Positions 9,961 to 18,975 of a DNA stretch of 64,000 bases are shown piece after piece. The translations under genes and the position numbers were made by a program. The DNA comes from Bin5 sp965218625. GTDB lineage: Bacteria > Chloroflexota > Anaerolineae > Caldilineales > Caldilineaceae. Each line of letters starts with the position of its first letter. Positions within the stretch are counted from its first letter, which is position 1. The stretch lies in NCBI GenBank assembly GCA_965218625.1, contig CBDCLG010000024.1:1-64000 (forward strand), read 5' to 3'. The notes below the pieces were generated by a model. The model saw nothing but the letters and a program-made list of their open reading frames with translations. It was not told the DNA's origin and did no database searches.

Positions 9961-10306
9961 ATCTCAACTGTCCCTGTCATGTAGGGGCGCCTTTGGTGGG
10001 CGCCCTCCCTCTTGGCGGGAGCAAACGTCCCGCCCAAACATCACCTCAAAACGTAGTCGTCGCCGCGCCCTTTGCGGGACCCCTCCGCCCCGCCTGCGCC
10101 ATGAACATTGTAAGAATGGGCGGAATGGTGCGGAAAAATGAGCAGAGCTACGCACATTGGACGAACCCCAGGCAAAGTCGGTCAGATGCTTCTCCAACAT
10201 CACGCTCCACATGAGTTCAAAACTTGCTGTACCGTTCGGTTACGACTACCAACGCAGTTTCGGCGCCATGCGGATGGCTCTTGTCCCGGCTTTCACCTGC
10301 GTCCAC
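9961..10306. other. Intergenic region with palindromic GTAGGGGCGCC-type repeat
   Basis: At 9980-10006 the sequence GTAGGGGCGCC...GGGCGCCCT forms a hairpin and matches the core of the tandem array at 24952-25310. Next to it, TTGGCGGGA and TCCCGCC form another inverted pair. No gene is visible. It looks like a dispersed intergenic repeat. Confidence 0.5.
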
Positions 10307-11147
10307 TCACGCTGGACCGATCACGTCGGAAAGATAGCGGGCCTTGGTGATTTCGACGACCTCATCCGGGTCGCGCCGCCACCAGTCGCGCGCCGAGAAG
10401 ATCTCGACTTCCCGGAAACCATCGTAGCCGGTCGCCTCCACCAAGCGGCGAATGCGACGGATGTCGATCACGCCGTCTCCCATCATGCCGCGGTCCAGCC
10501 GCAAATCCGTCGTCTCCAGCAGCCAGTCGCAAACGTGAAAGGAGACTATACGTCCCGCGGCCCGCTCGATCTCCTGCTCCAGCTCCGGGTCCCACCAGAC
10601 ATGGTAAACATCGACCAGGATGCCCAGTTCGGGGCCGCCCCCCAGCTCTTCGACCCAGTCAGTTGGCCTGGCTGAGCGTTGACAGACAGGACCGGAACGC
10701 GCAGATCATCGGGTGCAATGGTTCAAGCGCAACTGTGACCTGGGCCTTCCTGGCATAGGGCAGGATTATGGCCAGCCCTTCCAGGCAGCGAGCGCGTGCG
10801 GCGTGCAGGTCTCTCGATCCTTCGGGAAGGCCGCCGGCGACGAATGCGATGCACTCGGCCTCGACCTCGGCGGCCTCGTCGATCGCTTGCCGCGTCGCCT
10901 CCAGGTTGGCGCGAAAGCGGGCTGGGTCGGAGTCGGTCAGGAGGCCGCCGATGCAGTAGCACGTCGCCTGCATGTCGTGGAGGCGCAGCAGCCGTCGCGC
11001 CTTCGCCGCGCCTATCTCCAGCAGCTTGTCGCGCACAATGCCGATGGCGTGGACGCCGTGACGGGCGTACCCCTCGATCGCCTGGGGCAGGGACCACTGG
11101 TGCAGCGTCGTGAACTGGTTGATCGCAAGTCGGCTGAAGTCGCCCAT
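10307..11147 (-). pseudogene. Sugar phosphate isomerase/epimerase (xylose isomerase-like TIM barrel), frameshifted
   Basis: Two frames together encode one AP-endonuclease-2-like TIM barrel. The N-terminal part (162 residues, stop at 10659) reaches VALEPLHPMIC; the other frame then reads WVEELGGGPELGILVDVYHV, SFHVCDWL and finally GYDGFREVEIFS to the stop at 10307. The metal-binding Glu/Asp/His of the family are all present across the junction. One extra base at about 10661 separates the frames; removing it gives about 280 residues, the normal length. Either a very recent inactivation or a sequence error. It lies 54 bases after the SDR gene on the same strand, so they may share a transcript. 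Confidence 0.78.
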
Positions 11148-11201
11148 GGAGCGGGGCCTTCTGTCTGTGGCTGTCCGCTTGCCGCGCAGCAGCCGGCCGG
11201 C

Positions 11202-11945
11202 TCAATAGGTGGCACGCCCGCCGGAAACATCGAAGACGGCCCCGGTGGCGAAACTGCAGGCCTCGCTGCACAGCCAGGCGACCATCTCGGCGTTTTCCTC
11301 GATCGTACCAAAGCGCCCCATCGGGATCTTGGCCTTTACGCCGGCGATGTACTCCGGCGTCATCTCTCCCAAAAGGTCGGTCTGCACCATGGCCGGGGCG
11401 ACACAGTTGACGATGATCCCGCTCTGCGCCAACTCTTTGCCGAGGGACTTGGTCAGAGCAATGACGCCGCCCTTGGCAGAGGAGTAGGCGCACGCCCTGG
11501 CGTTGCCCTCCTTGCCCGCGACCGAGGCGACATTCACGATTCTACCGCTTCCCTGTTCCAACATCACCGGAATGACCGCCCGGCAACAGAGAAAGACCGA
11601 GGTCAGGTCCGCCGCGATAACGCGGTCCCAATCGTGCAGGGGGTAGTCCCAGGTGGGCAGGGTCGGGCCCGAGACCCCTGCATTGTTGACCAGAATGTCA
11701 ACTGCCCCCATCTGCGCGAGCGTGTCCTGGACCGCCTGCTCAACGCTCGCAGGCTCGGTCACGTCGACAGCGAAAACAGCCTCAAAGGAGTCCGCGACCG
11801 CGTTGTTTCGCAATGGGTCCGGGTCGAGATCCCAGACCACCACGGCCGCACCCGAATCTGCCAGGAGCCGTGCAATGCCAAGGCCGATACCCTTGGCGCC
11901 GCCGGTAACAACAGCCGTGCGCCCGCTGAAATCATACTGGACCAT
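11202..11945 (-). CDS. SDR-family oxidoreductase (FabG-like)
   Basis: Complete 247-residue classical SDR: TGGAKGIG at residues 15-22, NNAG near 90, serine in NVASVAG near 140, YSSAK near 154 and a C-terminal DVSGG. It probably oxidises a sugar, polyol or hydroxyacid using NAD(P). It is the first gene of a minus-strand unit with the isomerase and faces a divergent Gfo/Idh/MocA gene, with a 195-bp shared promoter region between. Confidence 0.87.
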   Translation of the reverse strand: MVQYDFSGRTAVVTGGAKGIGLGIARLLADSGAAVVVWDLDPDPLRNNAVADSFEAVFAVDVTEPASVEQAVQDTLAQMGAVDILVNNAGVSGPTLPTWDYPLHDWDRVIAADLTSVFLCCRAVIPVMLEQGSGRIVNVASVAGKEGNARACAYSSAKGGVIALTKSLGKELAQSGIIVNCVAPAMVQTDLLGEMTPEYIAGVKAKIPMGRFGTIEENAEMVAWLCSEACSFATGAVFDVSGGRATY

Positions 11946-12074
11946 GGTTCGATTCCCCTCGGTGACTCAGACTGCGTTTGTGTCGCCGACCAATTTCGTT
12001 CACTTATACCCCAGTTCGAGTGAATGCGCTATCCGAAAAGGACGGCGCGGCGGCCAACCGGCGCCGAATTCCCG

Positions 12075-12105
12075 TTGGTCAATACCGCCGATGATCCGCT
12101 ACAAT
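12075..12105 (+). promoter_or_regulatory. Possible sigma-70 promoter for the 12141 gene
   Basis: TTGGTC (12075-12080) and TACAAT (12100-12105), separated by 19 bases, lie 35 bases before the TTG start of the oxidoreductase. The spacer is longer than optimal; judged by eye only. Confidence 0.35.
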
Positions 12106-12140
12106 TCTGACGCGACTGTCCAGCAGACGGGGGCGGAACT

Positions 12141-13187
12141 TTGAGCCGGGTGCGAATCGTCGTCATTGGGGCCGGGGTAATGGGCCGCAAGCACGCCGAA
12201 TACGTGAATGCCAGTGAACATAGCGTTCTGGTCGCGCTGTGCGACAGCGATTCACGTGCAGGCACGCTGGCCGCAAGATATGACGTCCCGCACTTCTATG
12301 ACCACATCGAAGCCCTCGATCTGTCGGCGGCGGACGGAGCGATTGTCGCCGCGCCGACGCAGCTGCACGAAGAGATTGCCATGGCGTGCATCCGGCGGGG
12401 TATCGTGCCACTGGTCGAAAAGCCGATCGCGGCAGCCCTGGACGGGGGCCGGCGGCTGGTCGATGAAGCGAACGACGCCGGCCTGCCCGTTCTTGTCGGC
12501 CACCACCGCCGCCACCATCCCCGAATCCAGCGTCTTCGCGAACTGGTAAGAGGGGACGCGATTGGGCGTCTCATCGGCGTCTCGATGCTGTGGACGGTGA
12601 AGAAGCCGGACGACTACTACAATGTCAGCTGGCGGACGCGTCCGGGCGGCGGTCCTGTGCTTACAAACATCATCCACGAAATCGACACACTTCGCTACGT
12701 CTGCGGCGAAATCATCGAGGTCTACGCGGCCGTCAGTTCAGCGACACGCGGTTATGAAGTCGAAGACTCGGCTGCCATCACGCTGAAATTTGCCGGCGGC
12801 GTTGTCGGTTCGATCTTTCTTTCCGATGCGACGCCGTCGCCCTGGTCGTATGAGTTGACCATGTTCGAAAATCCGGCCTACGCCCACGCGGCCGAGAACT
12901 GCACATTCTTTTTTGGCTCGGAAGGATCACTGGCTTTTCCACGGATGGAGCTGTGGCGTTTCGTCGGTCGTGGAGAACGAGGTTGGCACGAGCCACTGGA
13001 GCGGGAGGAGCTGGAGCCGGTTGATGCGGATCCGTTGGCAGCGCAGCTGGCCCATTTCTGTCGCGTCGTACGCCGCGAGGAGACGCCCGTTGTAAGCGGC
13101 GAGGAGGGGTTGCGAACGCTTGCCGCCACGCTTGCCGTGCTGACTTCAGGCCGGGAGCAGATTCCGGTGCGCGTTCAGCCGGCGTGA
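12141..13187 (+). CDS. Gfo/Idh/MocA-family oxidoreductase
   Basis: 348 residues with an N-terminal Rossmann motif IGAGVMGRKHAEY and the family EKPIA motif near residue 93 (the lysine acts in catalysis), followed by the alpha/beta substrate domain. Such enzymes act on sugars, inositols or related cyclic polyols with NAD(P). The start is TTG, with GGGGGCGG upstream; the Rossmann strand begins right after it, so no earlier start is needed. It lies 86 bases before the CoxL-like gene on the same strand. Confidence 0.87.
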   Translation: MSRVRIVVIGAGVMGRKHAEYVNASEHSVLVALCDSDSRAGTLAARYDVPHFYDHIEALDLSAADGAIVAAPTQLHEEIAMACIRRGIVPLVEKPIAAALDGGRRLVDEANDAGLPVLVGHHRRHHPRIQRLRELVRGDAIGRLIGVSMLWTVKKPDDYYNVSWRTRPGGGPVLTNIIHEIDTLRYVCGEIIEVYAAVSSATRGYEVEDSAAITLKFAGGVVGSIFLSDATPSPWSYELTMFENPAYAHAAENCTFFFGSEGSLAFPRMELWRFVGRGERGWHEPLEREELEPVDADPLAAQLAHFCRVVRREETPVVSGEEGLRTLAATLAVLTSGREQIPVRVQPA

Positions 13188-13273
13188 GCCGGCAGTCCCT
13201 CCAGCCGGCGCGCCCGTGACCCCCAATTCGGCTCGACGGCAACACATGAGTTCGATCGAAAGGAGATTTCGCG

Positions 13274-15595
13274 ATGGCATACGCAACATACATGGGCGCG
13301 GAGGTCAAGCGAAAGGAGGATCCCCGGCTTATCACCGGAAGCGGTTCCTATGTCGGCGACATGAAGCTGTCGAATATGCATTATGTCGCCTTTGTGCGCA
13401 GTCCCTACGCGCATGCCCGCATTGGCGAGATTGACGCGTCTGGCGCTCTTGAGTTTGATGGTGTGATAGCGGTAGTTACCGGCGAGGAATTGGCGGCCGG
13501 CTATGAACCGATGCCCTTTCCTTTCGAGGTCGGTTCCGCCGACGGTGAGGCCAACAGCAAGCGAACGCACTTCGCGCTTTCGACCGGTAAAGTCCTGCAC
13601 GCCGGCGAGTGTGTGGCCGCGGTCATTGCCACAGAAGCGGCCATCGCCGCCGACGCCGCCGAGGAGGTGTTCGTCGACTGGGACCCGCTCCCAGCCGTTG
13701 CCGACATCGAGCAGGCGCTCGAGCCTGACGCTGTCGTCCTGTTTGACGATATGGACGGCAACTCCCAGGAAGTTTGGCGGCGTAGGGTGGGCGACATTGA
13801 AGCGGCCTTTGCAAACGCGCACCGCGTCGTCAAGCAGCACATCGCCAGCCAGCGACTGGCGGCCGTGCCGATGGAAGGGCGCAGCATCATAGCCGCGCCG
13901 GACCCGGCTAGCGGGGGGCTGTCAATCTGGACGAGCACGCAGGCTCCTCACCTGGTGCGCGGCCAGCTGGCAGGCGTGCTGCGCGTATCGGAAAATGCTA
14001 TCCGGGTCATCGCGCCTGAGGTCGGAGGCGGTTTTGGCGTGAAGATAGGCATCTATCCTGAGGAGGTGGCGCTGGCCAGCCTGGCGATGCGCTATCAACT
14101 TCCACTGAGTTGGGTCGAGGGTCGCAGCGAACACCTGTTGACGACGACGCACGGCCGCGGGCAGATCGCCGATTATGCGCTGGCCGTGGGCGAAGACGGG
14201 CGCATCGCCGGTCTGCAGATGCGCGTTGTCGCCGACATGGGCGCCTATCCCCTGGTCCTGATCATTCCAGAGCTTACCGGCTGGATGGCCGTCGGCGTAT
14301 ATGACATCCCCGCAGTTGATATAGAGATCGACTGTGTGTTTACCAATACCACGCCGATCGCTGCCTATCGCGGGGCGGGGCGACCGGAGGCGGCCTACTA
14401 TATCGAGCGCATGGTCGACCTGGTTGCCAATGAATTGGAATTGGATCCGGCCGAAGTGCGTCGAGCGAACTTCATCCCACCGGATCAATTCCCCTATGAG
14501 ACGCCGACCGCCCTGACCTACGACAGCGGGGAATACGGGAAGTCGATGGACAAGGCGATGGAAGTATCCGACTATGCGGGCCTTCGGGCCGAGCAGGCGC
14601 GTCGCCGCAGCGGGCCGGGCGGAAGCCTGATGGGGATAGGCCTCGCCAGCTACGTCGAGATCTGCGGCTTCGGTCCCTATGAGAGCGCAGAGGTGCGGGT
14701 TGAGCCGTCAGGAACGGTTACCGTTTTTACCGGCATCTCGCCCCACGGGCAGGGACAGGAGACGACCTTTGCCCAGATCGTGGCCGATCAGCTGGGGGCG
14801 GACTACGACCGGATCATCGTCAAGCACGGCGACACAGCCAATACGCCGATGGGTATCGGCACAATGGGCAGCCGCGGTCTGGCGGTCGGCGGCACCGCTC
14901 TTGTCCGTGCGACCGGCAAGGTGCGAGACAAGGCTGTGCAGATCGCGGGGCACATTCTCGAGGCTGCTGCGGAGGACATCGAACTGGCTGAGGGGCTCTA
15001 CCAGGTACGGGGCGTGCCCCACCAGGCGGTTACGCTGGCAGAGATTGCAGCGCGCGCCTACGGCGTGGACCTGCCCGCAGCCATCGATTCCGGCCTGGAG
15101 GGCAGCGACTACTTTCGGCCGGAGCTGGTCTACCCGTTTGGCACGCACATCGCCGTGGTCGAAGTCGAGCGCGCCACTGGCGGTGTGACGATACGCGACT
15201 ATTACTCAGTCGACGACTGCGGCCCGCGCATTAGCCCCAATCTGGTCGCCGGGCAGGTTCACGGCGGCCTGGCACAGGGCATTGCCCAAGCCCTGCTGGA
15301 AGAGATGGTCTACAGTGAAGAGGGTCAACTCCTCACCGGCACGTTGATGGACTATGCAATTCCGCGCGCGGCGCAATTTCCCCGGTTTGTCGTCGAATCA
15401 ACCGAAACGCGCACTCCGCACAATCCTCTCGGCGCAAAAGGGATTGGTGAGGCGGCAACGATTGGCTCAACCCCAGCCATTGTCAACGCGGTGATGGACG
15501 CGCTCAATCCGCTGGGCGTTCGTCATATCGATATGCCGCTCACACCGGAGAAGATCTGGCAGGCGATTCAGGCAAACGGCGCCGCCGGCGGCTGA
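13274..15595 (+). CDS. Xanthine dehydrogenase/CoxL-family molybdopterin-binding subunit (form II type)
   Basis: 773-residue large subunit of the molybdenum hydroxylase family, which hydroxylates aldehydes, purines or CO. Start at ATG 13274 after AAAGGAGA. It opens with the typical GAEVKRKEDPRLITGSG and contains GEVGGGFGVK-like and GQGQET cofactor motifs, and near the end PLGAKGIGEAAT with the conserved Glu. The active-site loop reads AYRGAGR, the form II (not CO-oxidising form I, AYRCSFR) signature. The small 2Fe-2S and medium FAD subunits that normally accompany it are not encoded nearby, so it either uses subunits encoded elsewhere or works differently. Neighbours: Gfo/Idh, MaoC-like and PhyH genes in the same direction. 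Confidence 0.88.
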   Translation: MAYATYMGAEVKRKEDPRLITGSGSYVGDMKLSNMHYVAFVRSPYAHARIGEIDASGALEFDGVIAVVTGEELAAGYEPMPFPFEVGSADGEANSKRTHFALSTGKVLHAGECVAAVIATEAAIAADAAEEVFVDWDPLPAVADIEQALEPDAVVLFDDMDGNSQEVWRRRVGDIEAAFANAHRVVKQHIASQRLAAVPMEGRSIIAAPDPASGGLSIWTSTQAPHLVRGQLAGVLRVSENAIRVIAPEVGGGFGVKIGIYPEEVALASLAMRYQLPLSWVEGRSEHLLTTTHGRGQIADYALAVGEDGRIAGLQMRVVADMGAYPLVLIIPELTGWMAVGVYDIPAVDIEIDCVFTNTTPIAAYRGAGRPEAAYYIERMVDLVANELELDPAEVRRANFIPPDQFPYETPTALTYDSGEYGKSMDKAMEVSDYAGLRAEQARRRSGPGGSLMGIGLASYVEICGFGPYESAEVRVEPSGTVTVFTGISPHGQGQETTFAQIVADQLGADYDRIIVKHGDTANTPMGIGTMGSRGLAVGGTALVRATGKVRDKAVQIAGHILEAAAEDIELAEGLYQVRGVPHQAVTLAEIAARAYGVDLPAAIDSGLEGSDYFRPELVYPFGTHIAVVEVERATGGVTIRDYYSVDDCGPRISPNLVAGQVHGGLAQGIAQALLEEMVYSEEGQLLTGTLMDYAIPRAAQFPRFVVESTETRTPHNPLGAKGIGEAATIGSTPAIVNAVMDALNPLGVRHIDMPLTPEKIWQAIQANGAAGG

Positions 15596-15628
15596 GGCCC
15601 AGCGGATTGTATGGAGGAGTGACAGCTC

Positions 15629-16084
15629 TTGGACAACTTTTACGTGGCGGTTGGCGACAAGGTTTCGTTCAGCAAGACAGTCAGCGAAAGCGACGTCTAT
15701 CTCTTCGCCGGTATAACAGGCGACCTCGCGCCAAACCATGTCGATGAAGAATACATGAAGCGCTCCGGCTACGGCCGGCGCATAGCGCACGGTGCATTGA
15801 TTGTCGGTTTCATGTCAACGGCTTCATCGCTCGCAATTGCCGAGTCGCGCAACGGCGGTGACGAGACGCCGGTCTCCTTAGGATACGACAGGATTCGCTT
15901 TCTTGCGCCGGTTTACCTCGGTGATACGGTTTCAGTGGAGTACGAGATCGTCGCCATTGACGTCGAACGCAGGCGGTCAGTTGCGGACATTCGAGTCGCC
16001 AATCAGGCGGAAGATCTGGTGGCCGTTGCGCAGCATATTCTCAAGTGGGTGGCGAACCGGCAGTCAAGGGAGCAGGACAGATGA
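15629..16084 (+). CDS. MaoC-like dehydratase (hot-dog fold)
   Basis: 151 residues. The hot-dog active-site region is DVYLFAGITGDLAPNHVDEE, with the catalytic Asp and His, followed by IAHGALIVGF, both typical of R-specific enoyl-CoA hydratase/MaoC. Starts with TTG at 15629, 13 bases after GGAGGAG. Its stop overlaps the ATG of the PhyH gene (ATGA), so the two are translationally coupled. Likely role: hydration of an unsaturated CoA or related intermediate in the local catabolic pathway (inference). Confidence 0.84.
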   Translation: MDNFYVAVGDKVSFSKTVSESDVYLFAGITGDLAPNHVDEEYMKRSGYGRRIAHGALIVGFMSTASSLAIAESRNGGDETPVSLGYDRIRFLAPVYLGDTVSVEYEIVAIDVERRRSVADIRVANQAEDLVAVAQHILKWVANRQSREQDR

Positions 16085-16824
16085 ACGGCTCTCACCGGGA
16101 GCAGTTGACGCGCAGCGGGTTTCTCAAACTGGGCCAGGTCTTTGATGGCGAGGAGCTGGAGGCCCTGCTGAAGCTGTATGACGATGACCGCGCAGACTTA
16201 CTTTATTTTTGGCATCGCTATGGCTACCACCAGGCAGCCAACTACGACGCGTTGATCACGACACCGGCGTTTGACGGGCTAATTCGGCATCCGCGTATTT
16301 TGCCTGTCATCGAGGACCTCATGGGAGGCCCAGTCTGTTTCGGGGAGATCGGTCTGCGCTACATGGGTCCCTATGACGGCCCCTTGCATCGGAGTTGGCA
16401 CCGAGACAAGCCGCACTGGAAAGAACATCCGTTGCGGATGGACTACATGCAGCTGATGGTCTATCTGACCGACGTGGACGAGTCGACCCACTGCATCTCC
16501 TTCTCTCCGGAGTCGGTCGAAGAGCCCGTTCTCTTGGATGACGAGATGCAGCTGGCGCATGGCGGCGTCTACGACCTGCACGGACCAGCGGGGACGTGTG
16601 CGCTGTTCAACGTGGCTGCACTGCACACCGCCACGACGCGTCCCACCCGCGCCGAACGCAAGTCGGTGCAGATCTATTACGGCCACAGGGGGCGCGCGCC
16701 GCTGGCGAACGACTCGTGTATTCCGGCGACGCTGTGGCGCGACCACGCCGATCCGGAGACGCGTGCGTTCTACGGAGTGCTGAACCGGCGGACCGAGTTA
16801 TACTTGGCGGCGTTCGGAGGTTGA
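16081..16824 (+). CDS. Phytanoyl-CoA dioxygenase (PhyH) family protein
   Basis: Fe(II)/2-oxoglutarate-dependent oxygenase of 247 residues. The facial triad is HRD in HRSWHRDKPHW near residue 106 and the distal His in ALHTATT near 181, followed by Arg for 2-oxoglutarate. The ATG at 16081 overlaps the preceding stop, and this start is preferred over one 12 codons upstream. Converges on the Gfo/Idh gene at 16835. Substrate unknown: PhyH relatives in bacteria hydroxylate many small molecules. Confidence 0.85.
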   Translation: MNGSHREQLTRSGFLKLGQVFDGEELEALLKLYDDDRADLLYFWHRYGYHQAANYDALITTPAFDGLIRHPRILPVIEDLMGGPVCFGEIGLRYMGPYDGPLHRSWHRDKPHWKEHPLRMDYMQLMVYLTDVDESTHCISFSPESVEEPVLLDDEMQLAHGGVYDLHGPAGTCALFNVAALHTATTRPTRAERKSVQIYYGHRGRAPLANDSCIPATLWRDHADPETRAFYGVLNRRTELYLAAFGG

Positions 16825-16834
16825 ACCAGCCGAA

Positions 16835-17944
16835 CTACACCGGGCTGGTCTGGCGGCAGCGCTCGAGGATCTCGACCTGTCGCCGTACACTGGCTGCTGT
16901 GATCGCCAGCGGGCTGCCCTGGCGAATGGCGGCATGGATGTCGCCGTAAAGGTTGTTCATGCTGGTCAATAAGCTGAACTCGGGCGTAAAGGAGTCCTCC
17001 TGCCACGGAAGCGTTTCACTATTGTAGCTGCGGTCTGGGGTCGGCTTGGTATCGAGGACGAGCGGTGGCGCTTCGGCAGGGTCGAAGTATTTCCAGTGGA
17101 CTTCGCGGCGGTTGGCGCTGACGAGCGTTCCCTGCGTACCCATGACGAGCCAGGCATCTTGCGGATAGGCGCAGCAGTTGGACATTTCAACGTCGATGAC
17201 GGGGCCGTCGTTCGGCTTGATTACGAGCTTGACGTGGCTTTCGGCGTCGCCGGCGAAGAGGGGCGTTGTTTCCATCTGGCAAAAGATCTCCGGCTGGGGA
17301 TCGTCAAAAAAGTGGATAGCCCAATCGATGGAATGGGCGCCCTTGTTGTTGAGGTCGCCGCCGCCGAATCGCTTGAGAGTCTGCCAGTCCCAGCGTCTGC
17401 GAAAGCCGTTTCCGGTGATACGCATCTGAACGATCCGTCCCAAAACACCTGAATCTACAACTTCCTTGACCTTAAGAAAGTCGGCGTGGTAGCGGTAGTT
17501 CTGGTTCACGGTCAGCAACATGCCGGTCTCTTCGGCGACCGCAATCATCTGGTCGACGCCTTCGAGGCTAGGCGCCATCGGTTTCTCGACAATAACATGC
17601 TTGCCGGCTCGCATGGCTGCCGTGGCGTCGCCGACGTGCATCTGGCTGGGCGTAGCTACGACCAGGAGTTCGACGGCCTTGTCGGAGACGATTTCGTCGA
17701 TTGTGGCGTATGCCAGGCAGTCGAAGCGGTCAATGGCCTCTTGCTGACGGGCAGAGTCGGGGTCACAGACGGCCGTCACGCGGAATCTGTCGCTGACGTG
17801 GGGGAGAACGTTGGCGTGGATGCCCCAGCCGCTACGGCCCAATCCGCTGATGCCCACGCGCACAGGCTCTCCGGGGATGTCTGCGCGCATTTGGCTGCCC
17901 TGGCCTGTTTCACTGGACCCACTGGACTCATTGGACTTCGGCAT
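16835..17944 (-). CDS. Gfo/Idh/MocA-family oxidoreductase
   Basis: 369 residues with a 28-residue Ser/Gly-rich N-terminal extension before VRVGISGLGRSGWG; the true start may be the internal Met 19. The EKPMA motif near residue 120 and GGGDLNNKGAHSIDWA near 200 (substrate His/Asp) are present. An NAD(P)-dependent sugar or inositol dehydrogenase is the likely role. Transcribed toward the PhyH gene, with only 10 bases between the stops. Confidence 0.85.
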   Translation of the reverse strand: MPKSNESSGSSETGQGSQMRADIPGEPVRVGISGLGRSGWGIHANVLPHVSDRFRVTAVCDPDSARQQEAIDRFDCLAYATIDEIVSDKAVELLVVATPSQMHVGDATAAMRAGKHVIVEKPMAPSLEGVDQMIAVAEETGMLLTVNQNYRYHADFLKVKEVVDSGVLGRIVQMRITGNGFRRRWDWQTLKRFGGGDLNNKGAHSIDWAIHFFDDPQPEIFCQMETTPLFAGDAESHVKLVIKPNDGPVIDVEMSNCCAYPQDAWLVMGTQGTLVSANRREVHWKYFDPAEAPPLVLDTKPTPDRSYNSETLPWQEDSFTPEFSLLTSMNNLYGDIHAAIRQGSPLAITAASVRRQVEILERCRQTSPV

Positions 17945-18293
17945 TATCCCGGTTCCTTTCTGCGAACAAAGTGTCGAATCTCGCGTTGGCTATCTTGGAG
18001 CCATCCCACGCGCCCCTTGGAGCTCTGTCGCAAAAGCGCGAGCCCCTTTCCGCGAATTTTGCATTGGGGCTATAGCATATCAAATGGGGGCGAGATCAGA
18101 TAAAGCAGGGCGATGCGCGATCGGGTCGTTGCCCACCAAGCCGGTCAATTGATTAAGGATTTCGCCAGGAATTAACCAGGGCGATTGCATCGAATTGGGC
18201 CAGGACGCGCGACACTGCCTGATTCGAGCCCAACTCCGAAAAAATTGGGTCCTATATATTTAAGTTCACAAAATTTTCTGGCCTCACAAAGCG
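17945..18293. other. Intergenic region upstream of a Gfo/Idh gene, no gene seen
   Basis: AT-richer DNA between the oxidoreductase start and a strong hairpin at 18294. Presumably holds the oxidoreductase promoter. No coding frame with a ribosome site is visible. Confidence 0.35.
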
Positions 18294-18335
18294 AAAGCCC
18301 ACTTCGGGATACGGGGTCCCGAAGTGGGCTTTTTG
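18294..18335. terminator. Strong hairpin terminator, probably bidirectional
   Basis: AAAGCCCACTTCGGGA pairs with TCCCGAAGTGGGCTTT, followed by T's on the + strand. It may end the minus-strand methyltransferase-HNH gene (stop at 18472), since the stem's A-tract gives a U-tract on that strand too. The better T-run is on the + strand, where no gene is visible upstream. Confidence 0.75.
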
Positions 18336-18471
18336 GGTCTTGGCTGCTGGGAGGTGTAGCTGTGCAGCAGCCCCATTTTCTTCAGTTCGACCTTGTTTTT
18401 TCCGTTAGAAAAGATTTGGCAAGGCGATAACCGGATTGGGGCTTGATAAGTGAAGGCATGATGATGTATGG

Positions 18472-18975
18472 TTAGGCAGCTTTACGACGTTTGATCCAGC
18501 CTTTGTCGGTGAGCAGGACAAGTAGTTCTTCATGCGATTTGGTGCCTTTGATGGAGTTGCAAGAACCGCATAGAAGTTGCAGGTTGCTTATATGATCTGT
18601 GCCACCGTTCGTTTTGGCGATGATATGGTCTACCGTCAAATTCTGCATCATAAAATGGTGTTCGCAACCGTTGCAGTAGCCGCCTTGCTCACCGTATAGC
18701 CACTGCTTGTTCTTGATGTCGTTGTAGCTGATGATTCTGCCCAGGTCAGTCCGTTGGGGAATGTCGGTTCGGTGGACGCCTTGAAAGAACAAGCCTACTT
18801 CTCGTTCCATACGATTTTCAACGAGATCAGCAGCCTTTGGCGATATATCTATCCCGACCCATCTTCGCTCTGCCTTTTCAGACGCTATACAGGCTGTAGC
18901 GCAACCGCAGAATGGATCCAAAATCATGTCGTCAACGTTACTGCTGGCTCGGATGATACGGTCGAGGAGAGCTAG
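18472..18975 (-). pseudogene. DNA methyltransferase-HNH fusion, C-terminal part (cut by IS element)
   Basis: Encodes LALLDRIIRASSNVDDMI, the SAM motif LDPFCGCATA, and then after a linker an HNH domain with two Cys pairs (CNGCEHHF...VDHIIAKTNGGTDHISNLQL...CGSCN). The 5' two-thirds of the gene lies at 20201-20917, beyond the IS. Removing the IS and one copy of CTAG joins KP to LALLDRI in frame and gives 406 residues. The HNH zinc-bound nuclease module on a methyltransferase suggests a single-chain restriction-modification enzyme (inference). Confidence 0.83.

Noticed and set aside
10713..12023. Long plus-strand frame over the SDR and isomerase genes
   Set aside because: Antisense shadow of GC-rich genes on the minus strand; no domain seen.
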